Source of the DNA: Ramlibacter sp. WS9
Lineage (GTDB): Bacteria > Pseudomonadota > Gammaproteobacteria > Burkholderiales > Burkholderiaceae_C
Length of the DNA stretch: 64,000 nt
Direction of reading: 5' to 3'
NCBI RefSeq assembly: GCF_003797765.1
Contig: NZ_RKMB01000019.1
Location: forward strand, 54,073 to 118,072
Of this stretch, positions 24,031-32,537 are shown piece after piece (within the stretch, counting starts at the first letter, position 1; each line of letters begins with the position of its first letter). A program made the position numbers and the translations under genes. The notes beneath the pieces were generated by a model, which was not told the origin of the DNA, searched no databases, and saw only the letters and a program-made list of their open reading frames with translations.

Positions 24031-24996
24031 ATGCGGACATCAAAACTCGGTGCGCCGATGGGCGAACTCAAATGCGCGAATGACCTGCTCGATGACCGCG
24101 AGGCGCTTGCAGCGGCGTGGGAACGAGACGGCTACTGGTTTTTCCGGGACGTGCTGGACAAGGAAGTCATTGGTCGCATCCGTCAGACCTACACCGACTA
24201 TCTGCTGGAGATGGGCGTCGCCAGAATGGAAGGGCCGTCGCCTCGCTACAACGGGGCCGACGTGTCCGGCTTGCATCTTCATACCGCCCTGACCCGGCTG
24301 AACGACGCCAAGGTCCACAAGATCCTCCACGAAGCGCCGACGATCAATGCATTCTTCGCGAAGCTGTTCGGCTGCGATCCGTTCTGGATCCCGTTCACGA
24401 TGCACCGGACCAACCCGCCGGTCAGCGATCGCAGCACATCGCGCTTCGACCTGATCCATGAGGACGGTGTCTACAACGACGGGCTGCCCTTCCTGATCTG
24501 CTGGGTTCCCGTCGATGACATCGACGAAGACACGGGCGGCGTTGCCTTGCTGGAGGGCGTGCACAAGGGGCCGTGCCTGCACCGCCGCGAGGGCACGAAT
24601 ATCCTGCCGATCGATGAGCAGGATGTGCCCAGCGGCCAATGGCGCCGGACCGACTACAAGCCCGGTGATGTACTGATGATGGGGCTGCATACGCCGCACA
24701 GCGGCCTGTCGAATATCTCGGCGGACCGCTTTCGCATGTCGCTCGACACGCGCATCATGCCTTCCACCGGCAAGGTGCCGCTGGTCGGAACGCTGACCGA
24801 GGTCACGAAAACCGGCTTGAAGGTCGAGGACGCCAACGGCGTGCACGAACTCGCCTTCGACAGCACGAGCTTTGTCCGTGGCCACCAGGGCGACAGGATG
24901 CCGCTCCATGAAATCCCGGACCGGTACAAGCCGGGGAAGGAAGTGATCATCGCGTTTGAAGACCGGCGCGTCGTCAACATGCGGCCGCAGAACTGA
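24031..24996 (+). CDS. phytanoyl-CoA dioxygenase (PhyH) family Fe(II)/2-oxoglutarate oxygenase
   Basis: The 321-residue protein has the PhyH double-stranded beta-helix: FRDVLDKEVIGRIRQTY near the start, the iron-binding H-x-D in LIHEDGVYND near residues 143-145, and the distal His in LHTPHSGLSN. Such enzymes hydroxylate a C-H bond next to a carboxylate, CoA ester or ring carbon, using 2-oxoglutarate and O2. An extra C-terminal region of about 75 residues (GTLTEVTKTGLKVEDANGVH) resembles a small beta domain and is unusual. ATG 24031 is chosen over TTG 24004 and ATG 24058; none has a clear ribosome site. It is first in a six-gene operon. Confidence 0.82.
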   Translation: MRTSKLGAPMGELKCANDLLDDREALAAAWERDGYWFFRDVLDKEVIGRIRQTYTDYLLEMGVARMEGPSPRYNGADVSGLHLHTALTRLNDAKVHKILHEAPTINAFFAKLFGCDPFWIPFTMHRTNPPVSDRSTSRFDLIHEDGVYNDGLPFLICWVPVDDIDEDTGGVALLEGVHKGPCLHRREGTNILPIDEQDVPSGQWRRTDYKPGDVLMMGLHTPHSGLSNISADRFRMSLDTRIMPSTGKVPLVGTLTEVTKTGLKVEDANGVHELAFDSTSFVRGHQGDRMPLHEIPDRYKPGKEVIIAFEDRRVVNMRPQN

Positions 24997-25000
24997 AGCG

Positions 25001-25822
25001 ATGCCGCAACCGCAAAAGTACGGCAGCCGCCTTGCGGGCAAAGTCGCTGTGGTTACCGGCGCCGGTGCCGAAGGGTCTCAAGTGGGTATCGGTCGCGCCA
25101 TTGCACTCGTTCTGGCAGGGGAGGGCGCTCGCGTCTGCTGCAGCGACATCGACCTGGCCCGGGCCGAAGAAACCGCCCTGCGCATCAATCGCGAAGGTGG
25201 CGATGCATTCGCCTTTGGGGGCGACGTCAGCGATGGCAAAGCCTGCGCACGGCTGGTGTCGGAAACCGTCGCACGTTTCGGACGGCTGGACGTCCTGGTC
25301 AACAACGTAGGCATTTCGACCCCGACGACGCTCGAAAGCATCGACGACGCCGCGTGGTCGCGCATCTTCGACATCAACCTCAAGAGCGCGATGCTGATGT
25401 CGAAGTATTCGATCCCCGAAATGACGAAGACCGGGGGCGGGTCCATCATGAATATCTCGTCGATTGCCGGCATCGGCGCGCTCGGCTCGCTCGCCTATGG
25501 CACGTCCAAGGCCGCGATGGCGCAACTGGCGCGCGAGATCGCCGTGATGCACGGCCGTGACGGCATACGCGCCAACACCGTGGCGCCCGGGCATTTGATG
25601 ACGCCCCACGCGATGCACGTCCTGCCCGCCGATATGCGCGAGACGCGCCGCAAGATCGGCCCGCTCGGCCTGGAAGGTGATGCCTGGGATGTGGCGCTGG
25701 CGGTGTGCTTTCTGGCGAGCGACGAGGCGCGCTTCATCACGGGCGTCGAGTTGCCTGTCGATGGCGGCGTGACCGCGATCGGGCCGATGGCAGCCCACGC
25801 GTTGATCATGCGGGCCGACTGA
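25001..25822 (+). CDS. short-chain dehydrogenase/reductase
   Basis: The 273-residue SDR contains VVTGAGAEGSQVGIGRAIAL, an expanded cofactor loop compared with the usual TGxxxGIG, followed by CSDIDLARAEE, VNNVGIS, catalytic Ser in MNISSIAGIG, and Tyr-x3-Lys in LAYGTSKAAM. The widened glycine loop is found in a subset of SDRs next to cyclic-alcohol catabolism. The start lies four bases after the PhyH stop, so the two are co-transcribed. It could oxidise the alcohol that PhyH introduces. Confidence 0.87.
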   Translation: MPQPQKYGSRLAGKVAVVTGAGAEGSQVGIGRAIALVLAGEGARVCCSDIDLARAEETALRINREGGDAFAFGGDVSDGKACARLVSETVARFGRLDVLVNNVGISTPTTLESIDDAAWSRIFDINLKSAMLMSKYSIPEMTKTGGGSIMNISSIAGIGALGSLAYGTSKAAMAQLAREIAVMHGRDGIRANTVAPGHLMTPHAMHVLPADMRETRRKIGPLGLEGDAWDVALAVCFLASDEARFITGVELPVDGGVTAIGPMAAHALIMRAD

Positions 25823-25828
25823 GTCGCC

Positions 25829-26827
25829 ATGCAATACAGAAGACTGGGCCGCAGCGGCCTCAAACTGAGCGAGCTGGCGCTCGGTGCCGGCAATTGGGGC
25901 TATCAGGGCATGAATGAAAACGCCGTGCGCGAGACCGTCGCGCTTGCGCTCGATGCCGGGATCAACTACTTCGACAACGCCGAGAGCTACACCGGTGGCC
26001 GGGCCGAAGAGATCATGGGCCGCGTTTTCAGGTCGCTCAAGCTGCCGCGCCTCAAGGCCGTCGTGTCGACCAAGTACTACTGGGGGATCAACGACGGCCC
26101 GAACTCGAGGAACACCCTCAACAGGAAGTACTTGATCGACGGCATCGACGGCTCGCTCAAGCGGCTGCAGATGGACTATGTAGACATCGTGTATTGCCAC
26201 CGCAACGATCCCCATACGCCAATCGAGGAGACGGTCTGGGCGATGCACAACATCATCGAGTGGGGCAAGGCGCTTTATTGGGGCACGTCCGAATGGCGGG
26301 CCGAAGAGATTCGCGCCGCCTGGGACATCGCCGAGCGGCACCATCTGCACAAGCCGGTTGTTGAACAGCCGGAGTACAACCTCTTGCGGCGCAGCCGCGT
26401 GGACACCGAGCATCGGCGCCTGTTGGACGACATCGGCCTGGGCATCGCCGTCTTCAGCCCGCTCGCGGGCGGCACGCTGACCGGCAAGTACCGGGGCGGT
26501 GCGCCGGCCGACAGCCGCGCGGCGGATCCCAGCCTGGCGCGCTTCCACGGCACGCTGCTGGGCAAGCGGCGCAATGACATCGTGGACGGTCTGGAGCAGT
26601 TTGCCCGGCAGCTCGATTGCTCGCTGACCGAGCTGGCCCTGGCCTGGATCCTGACGAATCCCCGTGTCAGCACGGCAATCCTCGGCGTCTCGCGGCCGGC
26701 GCAATTGAGCGCCAACCTCAAGGCACTTGATGTGGTGCCACGGCTGACGCCTGACATCCTTGCCGCCATCGCTAAGTGTGTCGGCGACTACAGCGAACCC
26801 TGGTCGACTGTGACCGATCCGCAATAA
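25829..26827 (+). CDS. aldo/keto reductase, Shaker-beta/YajO-like
   Basis: The 332-residue TIM-barrel AKR has all four catalytic residues in place: Asp near 49 and Tyr near 54 in YFDNAESYTGGRAEE, Lys near 82 in VVSTKYYWG, and His near 124 in DIVYCHRNDP. The branch with WGTSEWRAEEI and VVEQPEYNLLRR resembles potassium-channel beta subunits and prefers NADPH. It starts six bases after the SDR. Its probable role is reduction or oxidation of a carbonyl in the pathway. Confidence 0.87.
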   Translation: MQYRRLGRSGLKLSELALGAGNWGYQGMNENAVRETVALALDAGINYFDNAESYTGGRAEEIMGRVFRSLKLPRLKAVVSTKYYWGINDGPNSRNTLNRKYLIDGIDGSLKRLQMDYVDIVYCHRNDPHTPIEETVWAMHNIIEWGKALYWGTSEWRAEEIRAAWDIAERHHLHKPVVEQPEYNLLRRSRVDTEHRRLLDDIGLGIAVFSPLAGGTLTGKYRGGAPADSRAADPSLARFHGTLLGKRRNDIVDGLEQFARQLDCSLTELALAWILTNPRVSTAILGVSRPAQLSANLKALDVVPRLTPDILAAIAKCVGDYSEPWSTVTDPQ

Positions 26828-26839
26828 GGACAACGACCC

Positions 26840-27862
26840 ATGCGAGCAGCCATCTTCCAGCGCGCCGGCGAGCCGCTCGTGATCGAGCAGCGGCCCGACC
26901 CGACACCCGCCGAAGGCGAAGTCGTGATCAAGGTCCACCGCTGCGGTGTCTGCGGCACCGACCTGCACATGACCGACGGCCACGCGCCCGGCTTCTGCTA
27001 TCCCGGAAATTCGCCGCTTGGGCACGAGTTCGCGGGCGAGGTTGTCGCGGTCGGGCCGCACGTGGAGCGACTGAAGGTGGGCGATCGCATCACCGCGCTG
27101 CCGTTCTTCGGCTGCGGGCGCTGCGCCACCTGCCTGGCGGGCAAGCCCAACTTCTGCGCGAAGTTCCAGGGCCACGCCGCAGGCTTCGCCGAATACATGG
27201 CGGTCAAGGAACGCGTCGCGACGCGCTTGCCGGCCAGCCTGTCGATGGAGGACGGCGCGCTGGTCGAGCCCATGGCGGTGGGCCTGCACGGCGTGGCGCT
27301 GGCGCGCCTGGCGCCCGGCGCGCGCGTGCTGGTCATCGGCGCGGGGCCGGTGGGCCTTGCCGCAGTGTTCTGGTCGCGGCGCATGGGCGCCGGCCGCATC
27401 GCGGTCACCGCCGGTTCGCGCCGCCGCGAGGCCTTGGCTCTGGCGATGGGCGCCACGCAGTTCGTGCTGCCCGAGCCCGACGAAAATCTGCCGGCGCTGG
27501 CCGCGGAGGCGCTCGGCGGGCCGCCCGACGTGGTCTTCGAATGCGCCGGACAGAAAGACCTGATCGCGCAGGCGATCAACTGCGTTCGCCCATCGGGCCA
27601 TGTGGTTGTGCTGGGCTTTTGCACGGTGGCCGACAGCTTCATTCCCGCCATCGCCGTGTGGAAGGAAGTGCGGGTGCAGTTCGCAGTCACGTACAGCATG
27701 GCGGAGTTCGCGCACGTGGCCGACACCTTCGACGCCGGCCATGTGGAGCCGCGCGCGATGATCACCGATCGCGTCTCGCTGGACGCCTTGCCCGCTGCCT
27801 TCGAGGCGCTGCGCGAGCGCAGCCACCAGTGCAAGCTGATGGTCGACCCCTGGTCTTCCTGA
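26840..27862 (+). CDS. zinc-dependent alcohol dehydrogenase (MDR family)
   Basis: The 340-residue protein has catalytic zinc ligands in RCGVCGTDLHM (Cys near 35) and GHEFAGEVVAVG (His-Glu near 62-63). Four structural-zinc cysteines follow the classical spacing in GCGRCATCLAGKPNFC (near 92, 95, 98, 106). The Rossmann motif is VLVIGAGPVGLAAVFW. It oxidises an alcohol with NAD(P). The gene is 12 bases behind the AKR gene in the same operon. It resembles threonine/sorbitol-type dehydrogenases, but the substrate is not predictable. Confidence 0.88.
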   Translation: MRAAIFQRAGEPLVIEQRPDPTPAEGEVVIKVHRCGVCGTDLHMTDGHAPGFCYPGNSPLGHEFAGEVVAVGPHVERLKVGDRITALPFFGCGRCATCLAGKPNFCAKFQGHAAGFAEYMAVKERVATRLPASLSMEDGALVEPMAVGLHGVALARLAPGARVLVIGAGPVGLAAVFWSRRMGAGRIAVTAGSRRREALALAMGATQFVLPEPDENLPALAAEALGGPPDVVFECAGQKDLIAQAINCVRPSGHVVVLGFCTVADSFIPAIAVWKEVRVQFAVTYSMAEFAHVADTFDAGHVEPRAMITDRVSLDALPAAFEALRERSHQCKLMVDPWSS

Positions 27863-27872
27863 GGAACAAGAG

Positions 27873-29045
27873 ATGGCCTCATCGCTGCTGACCTGGAAGT
27901 CCTACCTTGCGATGCTCGAGTCGGCCGGCGACCTGACGGCGCTGACCGAGCATCCCGACAGCGAACAACTTCGCGCCGAACTGTACCGGCAGCTCCAGAT
28001 GAACCTGTCGCTGGGCTACTTCATGTACTTCGGCGCCACCGCCGAGCACCCCGACTGGATGCCATTCCTCAACTCGGTGTTCATGCTGCAGCCCAACCCG
28101 GATGACGCCTACGTGTTCGCGCCGGTCCAGGGCGGGGGCAGCTATCGCATCGTCGGCGAGCGGGGCAGTGTGCACCTGCTCACCCTGGACGTGGGCCGCC
28201 AGATGATGGGCATGGCAGACCGGTCCGCGCCGCCGTTGCTCCAAGTCGATCTCGACTCGCTGGAGCGTGACGCGCAAGGCCGCTTCGAAGTTCTGGTGAG
28301 CGCCGAGCGACCGGCAGGGCATCAGGGCAACTGGCTGCCGCTCGATCCTTCGGCCGAGTTCTTCATGGTGCGGCAGCGCAGCTACGACTGGGGCAACGAG
28401 CGGGACGCGCGCTTGGCCATCGAGCGAGTCGATACGCAATCCCTGAAGCCGACTATGAGCGCCGCCGAGATCGCGGAGCGGACGCAAGCGCTGATGGGCG
28501 GATTCGTGCGTCGGCTATCGCAGATGTGGCTCACGCACCTGCGCCAGCTGCGCGAACGCGACACGCACAACCGCTTCGAGTTCCACGCCTTCGGCGGCGG
28601 GCTTACCAACCAGGCATATTGGCAGGCGCTGTTCGACTTCGGCCCCGACGAAGCCCTGGTCCTGGAGACCGAGTTGCCAGAGACCCGTCGCTACTGGAAC
28701 GTGCAGCTCAACGATCCGCTGTTCAACACCATCGATTTCGTGGGAAGGCAAAGCAGCCTGAACGGCCACCAAGCGCGCATCGACGGCGACGGCAAGTTCC
28801 GCGCCGTGATCGCACACCGCGATCCGGGTGTGCCCAACTGGCTCGACACGGCCGGATTCAACCGCGGCACTGCCATCGGCCGCTGGTACGGCTGCAGCTC
28901 CCACCCCATGCCGACGCTCGAGCGAGTGCCTCTGTCGCGCCTGCGGGAGCACCTCCCCACGGACACGCCGCTCGTGTCCGCGCAGGAACGTTCGGCAACG
29001 CTCCGGGCCCGGCGCATTGGCGCGCAATTGAGGCGACGCTGGTAG
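27873..29045 (+). CDS. DUF1214 domain protein
   Basis: The 390-residue protein has no signal peptide. Its C-terminal half carries the DUF1214 pattern: RYWNVQLNDPLFNTIDFVGR near residue 285, followed by NGHQARIDGDGKFRAVIAHRDPGVPNWLDTAG and the RWYG element. The N-terminal half (FLNSVFMLQPNPDDAYVFAPV) resembles DUF1254-type beta structure. DUF1254/1214 proteins often stand in lipid, steroid and alkane clusters without known reaction. It begins 10 bases after the alcohol dehydrogenase and ends 21 bases before the sulfotransferase. Function unknown. Confidence 0.78.
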   Translation: MASSLLTWKSYLAMLESAGDLTALTEHPDSEQLRAELYRQLQMNLSLGYFMYFGATAEHPDWMPFLNSVFMLQPNPDDAYVFAPVQGGGSYRIVGERGSVHLLTLDVGRQMMGMADRSAPPLLQVDLDSLERDAQGRFEVLVSAERPAGHQGNWLPLDPSAEFFMVRQRSYDWGNERDARLAIERVDTQSLKPTMSAAEIAERTQALMGGFVRRLSQMWLTHLRQLRERDTHNRFEFHAFGGGLTNQAYWQALFDFGPDEALVLETELPETRRYWNVQLNDPLFNTIDFVGRQSSLNGHQARIDGDGKFRAVIAHRDPGVPNWLDTAGFNRGTAIGRWYGCSSHPMPTLERVPLSRLREHLPTDTPLVSAQERSATLRARRIGAQLRRRW

Positions 29046-29066
29046 GCCAGCCACATCAACACCATC

Positions 29067-30233
29067 ATGAACATTCCCAACACCTTCTCCGCATCCGGCG
29101 ACGCTTTGCACGCAGCGGCCAGCGCCGCCACCGGCCTTGACGACTTCGGACCGTCACACGATTACCAGCCCGGACTGACGCGCCTGCTGGATGCGCTCGA
29201 CCGCGACGGCCCGCGCCTCGCCCCGGGTGGCCGCGAGTTCGTCTTCGGCACACTGGTCGGAGTGCTGGTAGCGAGGTTGACCTTGCAGCGCAGCTTGCGC
29301 GACCTCCCGGAGGAGGCCGCGCGCACTATCGTGCGTCCACTGGTGATCACCGGCGTTCCCCGCACCGGCACCACGGCGCTGCACAAGTTGCTGTCAGTGG
29401 ATCCGCAGTTCCAGGGACTGGAGCGCTGGCTCACCGCGTTCCCGGTGCCGCGTCCCCCGCGCGCGAGTTGGCCTTCCAACCCGATGTACCAGGCGACGGT
29501 GGCGGGCATCGAAGCCTTCCTCGCCCGCGCGCCGGAGATGCGCGCAGCACACGACATGGTGGCGGACGACGTGGACGAGTGCCTCGAAGTGCTGAAGCAA
29601 GGCTTCTGCAGCAACACCTACGGCTCGACCTTTCGCGTGCCGGGCTATGACGCGTGGTGGGCGGGGCAGGACGAAGGCGCTTCGTACCGGCGCTATGCGA
29701 ACGCACTGAGCGTCATCGGCGCCGGGGACGCGAGGCCCTGGTTGCTCAAGAACCCCGGCCACATCCACACCCTCGATCATTTGCTGGCGGTGTTCCCTGA
29801 TGCCTGCATCGTCCAGACGCACCGTGATCCGGTCCAGGCCCTGCCATCGCTTTGCAGCGTGCTGGCGATGGCGCGCCGCCTGAGCGAAGGCGACAACGTC
29901 GTGCCTGCCGAGATCGGCGCGCGCGAAATCGCCAACTGGGAGAAAGCCGTGACCCGGGCCATGGCCTTGCGCGAGCAGGCGCCGCCGCGACAATTTCTCG
30001 ATGTGCGGCACCGCGACTTCCATCGTGACCCCATGGGTGTGGTGCGGCGGATCTACAGGCACTTCGGTTACGAACTGAGCCCGCAAGTTGAAAAGGCGAT
30101 GCAGGCGCGCATCCATGCCAACCCGGAAGGCCGCCACGGAGCCCACTTCTACACGTCGGAGCATTTCGGCCTGGAACCCGGCGCGATCCGCGAGCGCTTC
30201 GCGGCCTACATCGAACGCTACAACCTCGCCTGA
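29067..30233 (+). CDS. sulfotransferase-family protein
   Basis: The 388-residue protein has the PAPS 5'-phosphosulfate loop VITGVPRTGTTALHKLLS near residue 92 and the 3'-phosphate motif region VQTHRDPVQALPSLCSV near 250. It resembles the Sulfotransfer_3 group that is common in mycobacteria and in lipid- or steroid-degrading proteobacteria. A sulfonation step inside a catabolic operon is unexpected. The protein may sulfonate a hydroxyl as a transport or protection tag, or may have a changed reaction. It is the last gene of the operon, and its stop lies three bases from that of the convergent CoA-transferase gene. Confidence 0.8.
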   Translation: MNIPNTFSASGDALHAAASAATGLDDFGPSHDYQPGLTRLLDALDRDGPRLAPGGREFVFGTLVGVLVARLTLQRSLRDLPEEAARTIVRPLVITGVPRTGTTALHKLLSVDPQFQGLERWLTAFPVPRPPRASWPSNPMYQATVAGIEAFLARAPEMRAAHDMVADDVDECLEVLKQGFCSNTYGSTFRVPGYDAWWAGQDEGASYRRYANALSVIGAGDARPWLLKNPGHIHTLDHLLAVFPDACIVQTHRDPVQALPSLCSVLAMARRLSEGDNVVPAEIGAREIANWEKAVTRAMALREQAPPRQFLDVRHRDFHRDPMGVVRRIYRHFGYELSPQVEKAMQARIHANPEGRHGAHFYTSEHFGLEPGAIRERFAAYIERYNLA

Positions 30234-30236
30234 CGT

Positions 30237-31487
30237 TCAGATCACGCGCGCTTGCGCCAGCCGCGCCAGCTCCGCGTCATCCGCGCCCAGCAGTTCTTTG
30301 AGCACTTCGTTGGTGTGTTGGCCCATGGTGGGCGGCGCGCGGTAGCGCGTGATCGGCGTATCGGAGAAGCGAATCGGGTTGGCGGCGAGCTTTACCGTGC
30401 CGGAGAGCGGGTGCGGCACTTCCACCGACATGCCGCGGTGCTTCACCTGCGGGTCGTTGAAGACCTGCTCCAGGTCGTAGATCGGCCCGGCCGGCACGCC
30501 CGCGTTCTCCATCGCGGCCAGGATGTCCTGCTGCTTCCACTCGCGCGTGATCGCGTCGAACGTGTCGGCCAATGGCTTGCGGTTCTGCACGCGGATGGAG
30601 TTGGTGACGAAGCGCGGGTCGTCGGCGAGTTCGGGGTGGCCGAGCGCGCTGCAAAAGCGCCGGTATTGCTCGTCGTTGCCGCAGACCACCATCACCGCGC
30701 CGTCGGCGCAGGGGAACATCTGCGAGGGCAGGCCGCCGTTGCCTTGCGTTCCGCGTCGCACGGGCACGATGCCAGTGGCGAGGTATTGCGCGGTGTAGTG
30801 CGTGAGCGAGGCAATCACCGAATCGAGCAGGGCGATGTCGACCTGCTGGCCCCGCCCGCTCGCCGTCTTTCGGCCTTCGGGCAGCCCGCCGTCGCGCTCG
30901 TACAGCGCGGCGAGCACGCCGATCGCCGCAAACTGGCCGCCGATGAAGTCGGCGATCGAAGGGCCCGTCTTCACAGGCGCGCCGCCTTCTTCGTCGGGAT
31001 AGCCGGTGACGCTCATCAAACCGCCCATGGCCTGGAAGATCGAATCGTAGCCGGGCCGCGGTGCGTACGGGCCGCTCTGGCCGAAGCCGGTGACCGAGCA
31101 ATACACCAGGCGCGGATTGATCGCGCGCAGGCTCTCGTGGTCCAGGCCGTAGCGCTTGAGGTCACCGACCTTGAAGTTTTCCACCACCACGTCGGAGATC
31201 TCGACGAGCTTGCGCACGATCTCCTGGCCTTCCGGCTTGGCGAGGTCCAGCGTGATCGATTTCTTGTTGCGGTTGGTGCCCAGCAGGATGGGTGACTCGC
31301 GGGTGTCGCGGCCGTCCGTGTCCTTGAGGAAGGGGGGGCCCATCTTGCGTGAGTCGTCACCGGCGCCGGCGCGCTCGACTTTGATGACCTCGGCGCCGAG
31401 GTCGCCCAGCATCTGCGCCGCCAGCGGGCCGGCAAGAACGCGGGAGAGATCGAGGACGCGAATGCCGGAGAGTGGAAGTGCCGACAT
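30237..31487 (-). CDS. class III CoA-transferase (CaiB/BaiF family)
   Basis: The 416-residue protein begins LPLSGIRVLDLSRVLAGPLA with the family Asp in the following AEVIKVERAGAGDDSRKMGPP. It continues KKSITLDLAKPEGQEIVRKL, VVVENFKVGDLKRYGLD and SVTGFGQSGPYAPRPGYD, which includes the covalent catalytic Asp region. It moves CoA between acyl groups, often from succinyl-CoA to a free acid. It starts one base after the Bug receptor gene upstream, at the end of a minus-strand operon with an acyl-CoA ligase. This gives two ways to activate the substrate. Confidence 0.88.
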   Translation of the reverse strand: MSALPLSGIRVLDLSRVLAGPLAAQMLGDLGAEVIKVERAGAGDDSRKMGPPFLKDTDGRDTRESPILLGTNRNKKSITLDLAKPEGQEIVRKLVEISDVVVENFKVGDLKRYGLDHESLRAINPRLVYCSVTGFGQSGPYAPRPGYDSIFQAMGGLMSVTGYPDEEGGAPVKTGPSIADFIGGQFAAIGVLAALYERDGGLPEGRKTASGRGQQVDIALLDSVIASLTHYTAQYLATGIVPVRRGTQGNGGLPSQMFPCADGAVMVVCGNDEQYRRFCSALGHPELADDPRFVTNSIRVQNRKPLADTFDAITREWKQQDILAAMENAGVPAGPIYDLEQVFNDPQVKHRGMSVEVPHPLSGTVKLAANPIRFSDTPITRYRAPPTMGQHTNEVLKELLGADDAELARLAQARVI

Positions 31488-32495
31488 TTATTCGCGTCCC
31501 TTCATGCCCGTCTCGGCGATCACCTTCGCCCATTTTTCGTGTTCGCGATGCAGGAAGGCGGCGTAGCCGGCGGGCGGCAACGCCATCGGCGTGAACCCCA
31601 TTTCCTCCAGCTTGCCGCGCACAGCGGGCTTCTTCAGCGCTGCGTCGAAAGCCGTGTACAGCTTGTCGATGATGGGTGCAGGCGTGGCGCCGGCGACGTT
31701 GATGCCGACGAAGGTGCCGGCGAAGTAGTCCGGATAGCCTTGTTCGGCCACCGTCGGAACCGTGGGCAGGGTCTTCGACCGTATCGGCGGCCACACGGCC
31801 AGCGCGCGCACCTTGCCTGCCGTGATCAGCGGCGTTGCCTGCTGCACCGAGAACAGGCCGATCTCGATCTGGCCGCCGAGCATGTCCGTCGTGACGTTGC
31901 TCTCGCCTTTGTATGGCACGTGCAGGAAGCTGGCGCCGGCGCGCTGCTTGAACAGTTCCATGCCCAGGTGCGCCGGCCCGCCGATTCCCGTCGACCCATA
32001 GCTGATCGCGCCGGGGCGGGCCTTGGCCGCGGCGACCAGTTCGGCGAGTGTCTTGTAGGGCGTGTCGGCCCGCACCACCATGACGAAGTCCACCAGGTGG
32101 CTCAGGATCACGGGCGCCAGGTCGCGAGTGGGGACATATGGCAGCTTGGGGTCGAGCAATGCGAGCATCACCATCGGCCCGCCGCCGCACAGGCAGACGG
32201 TGTAGCCATCGGGCGCGGACTTGGCGACGTGGTTCGCGCCCAGCGCGCCGGCGGCGCCCGGCTTGTTGTCGACCAGCACGGGTTGGCCGAGTTGCTGGCT
32301 GACTTCGCCGGCCAAAAGCCTGGCCACCACGTCGGTCGCACCGCCCGCGGCAAAGGGGACAACGAGGGTGACTGGGCGGCTCGGATAGGAAGCCGGGGCC
32401 TGGGCCTGCGCCGCCGGCGCGGCGAACACGGCGCAGCAGGCGATGAAGGTACGAATGAAGTGCTGCCAACGACTGGCGGTTTGATGGGTGGCCAT
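31488..32495 (-). CDS. Bug/TctC-type periplasmic solute receptor
   Basis: The 335-residue product has an N-terminal signal peptide (FIRTFIACCAVFAAPAAQA) and the Bug receptor core: YPSRPVTLVVPFAAGGATDVVARLL, KPGAAGALGANHVAKSAPDGYT and the YGSTGIGGPAHLGMELFK loop. Such receptors bind carboxylates in the periplasm for tripartite tricarboxylate transporters. No TctA or TctB membrane gene is in the window, so it would depend on a distant transporter or act as a sensor ligand-binding protein. ATG 32495 has AGGAG at correct distance. Confidence 0.88.
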   Translation of the reverse strand: MATHQTASRWQHFIRTFIACCAVFAAPAAQAQAPASYPSRPVTLVVPFAAGGATDVVARLLAGEVSQQLGQPVLVDNKPGAAGALGANHVAKSAPDGYTVCLCGGGPMVMLALLDPKLPYVPTRDLAPVILSHLVDFVMVVRADTPYKTLAELVAAAKARPGAISYGSTGIGGPAHLGMELFKQRAGASFLHVPYKGESNVTTDMLGGQIEIGLFSVQQATPLITAGKVRALAVWPPIRSKTLPTVPTVAEQGYPDYFAGTFVGINVAGATPAPIIDKLYTAFDAALKKPAVRGKLEEMGFTPMALPPAGYAAFLHREHEKWAKVIAETGMKGRE

Positions 32496-32537
32496 ATTTG
32501 TCTCCTGCTCGGGCCTATGGGCGTATTTTCTTCTCAT

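Noticed and set aside
24974..27826. 950-codon open frame on the minus strand opposite the SDR, AKR and ADH genes
   Set aside because: Composition is typical of an antisense frame in GC-rich DNA, and all three plus-strand genes carry intact catalytic motifs.
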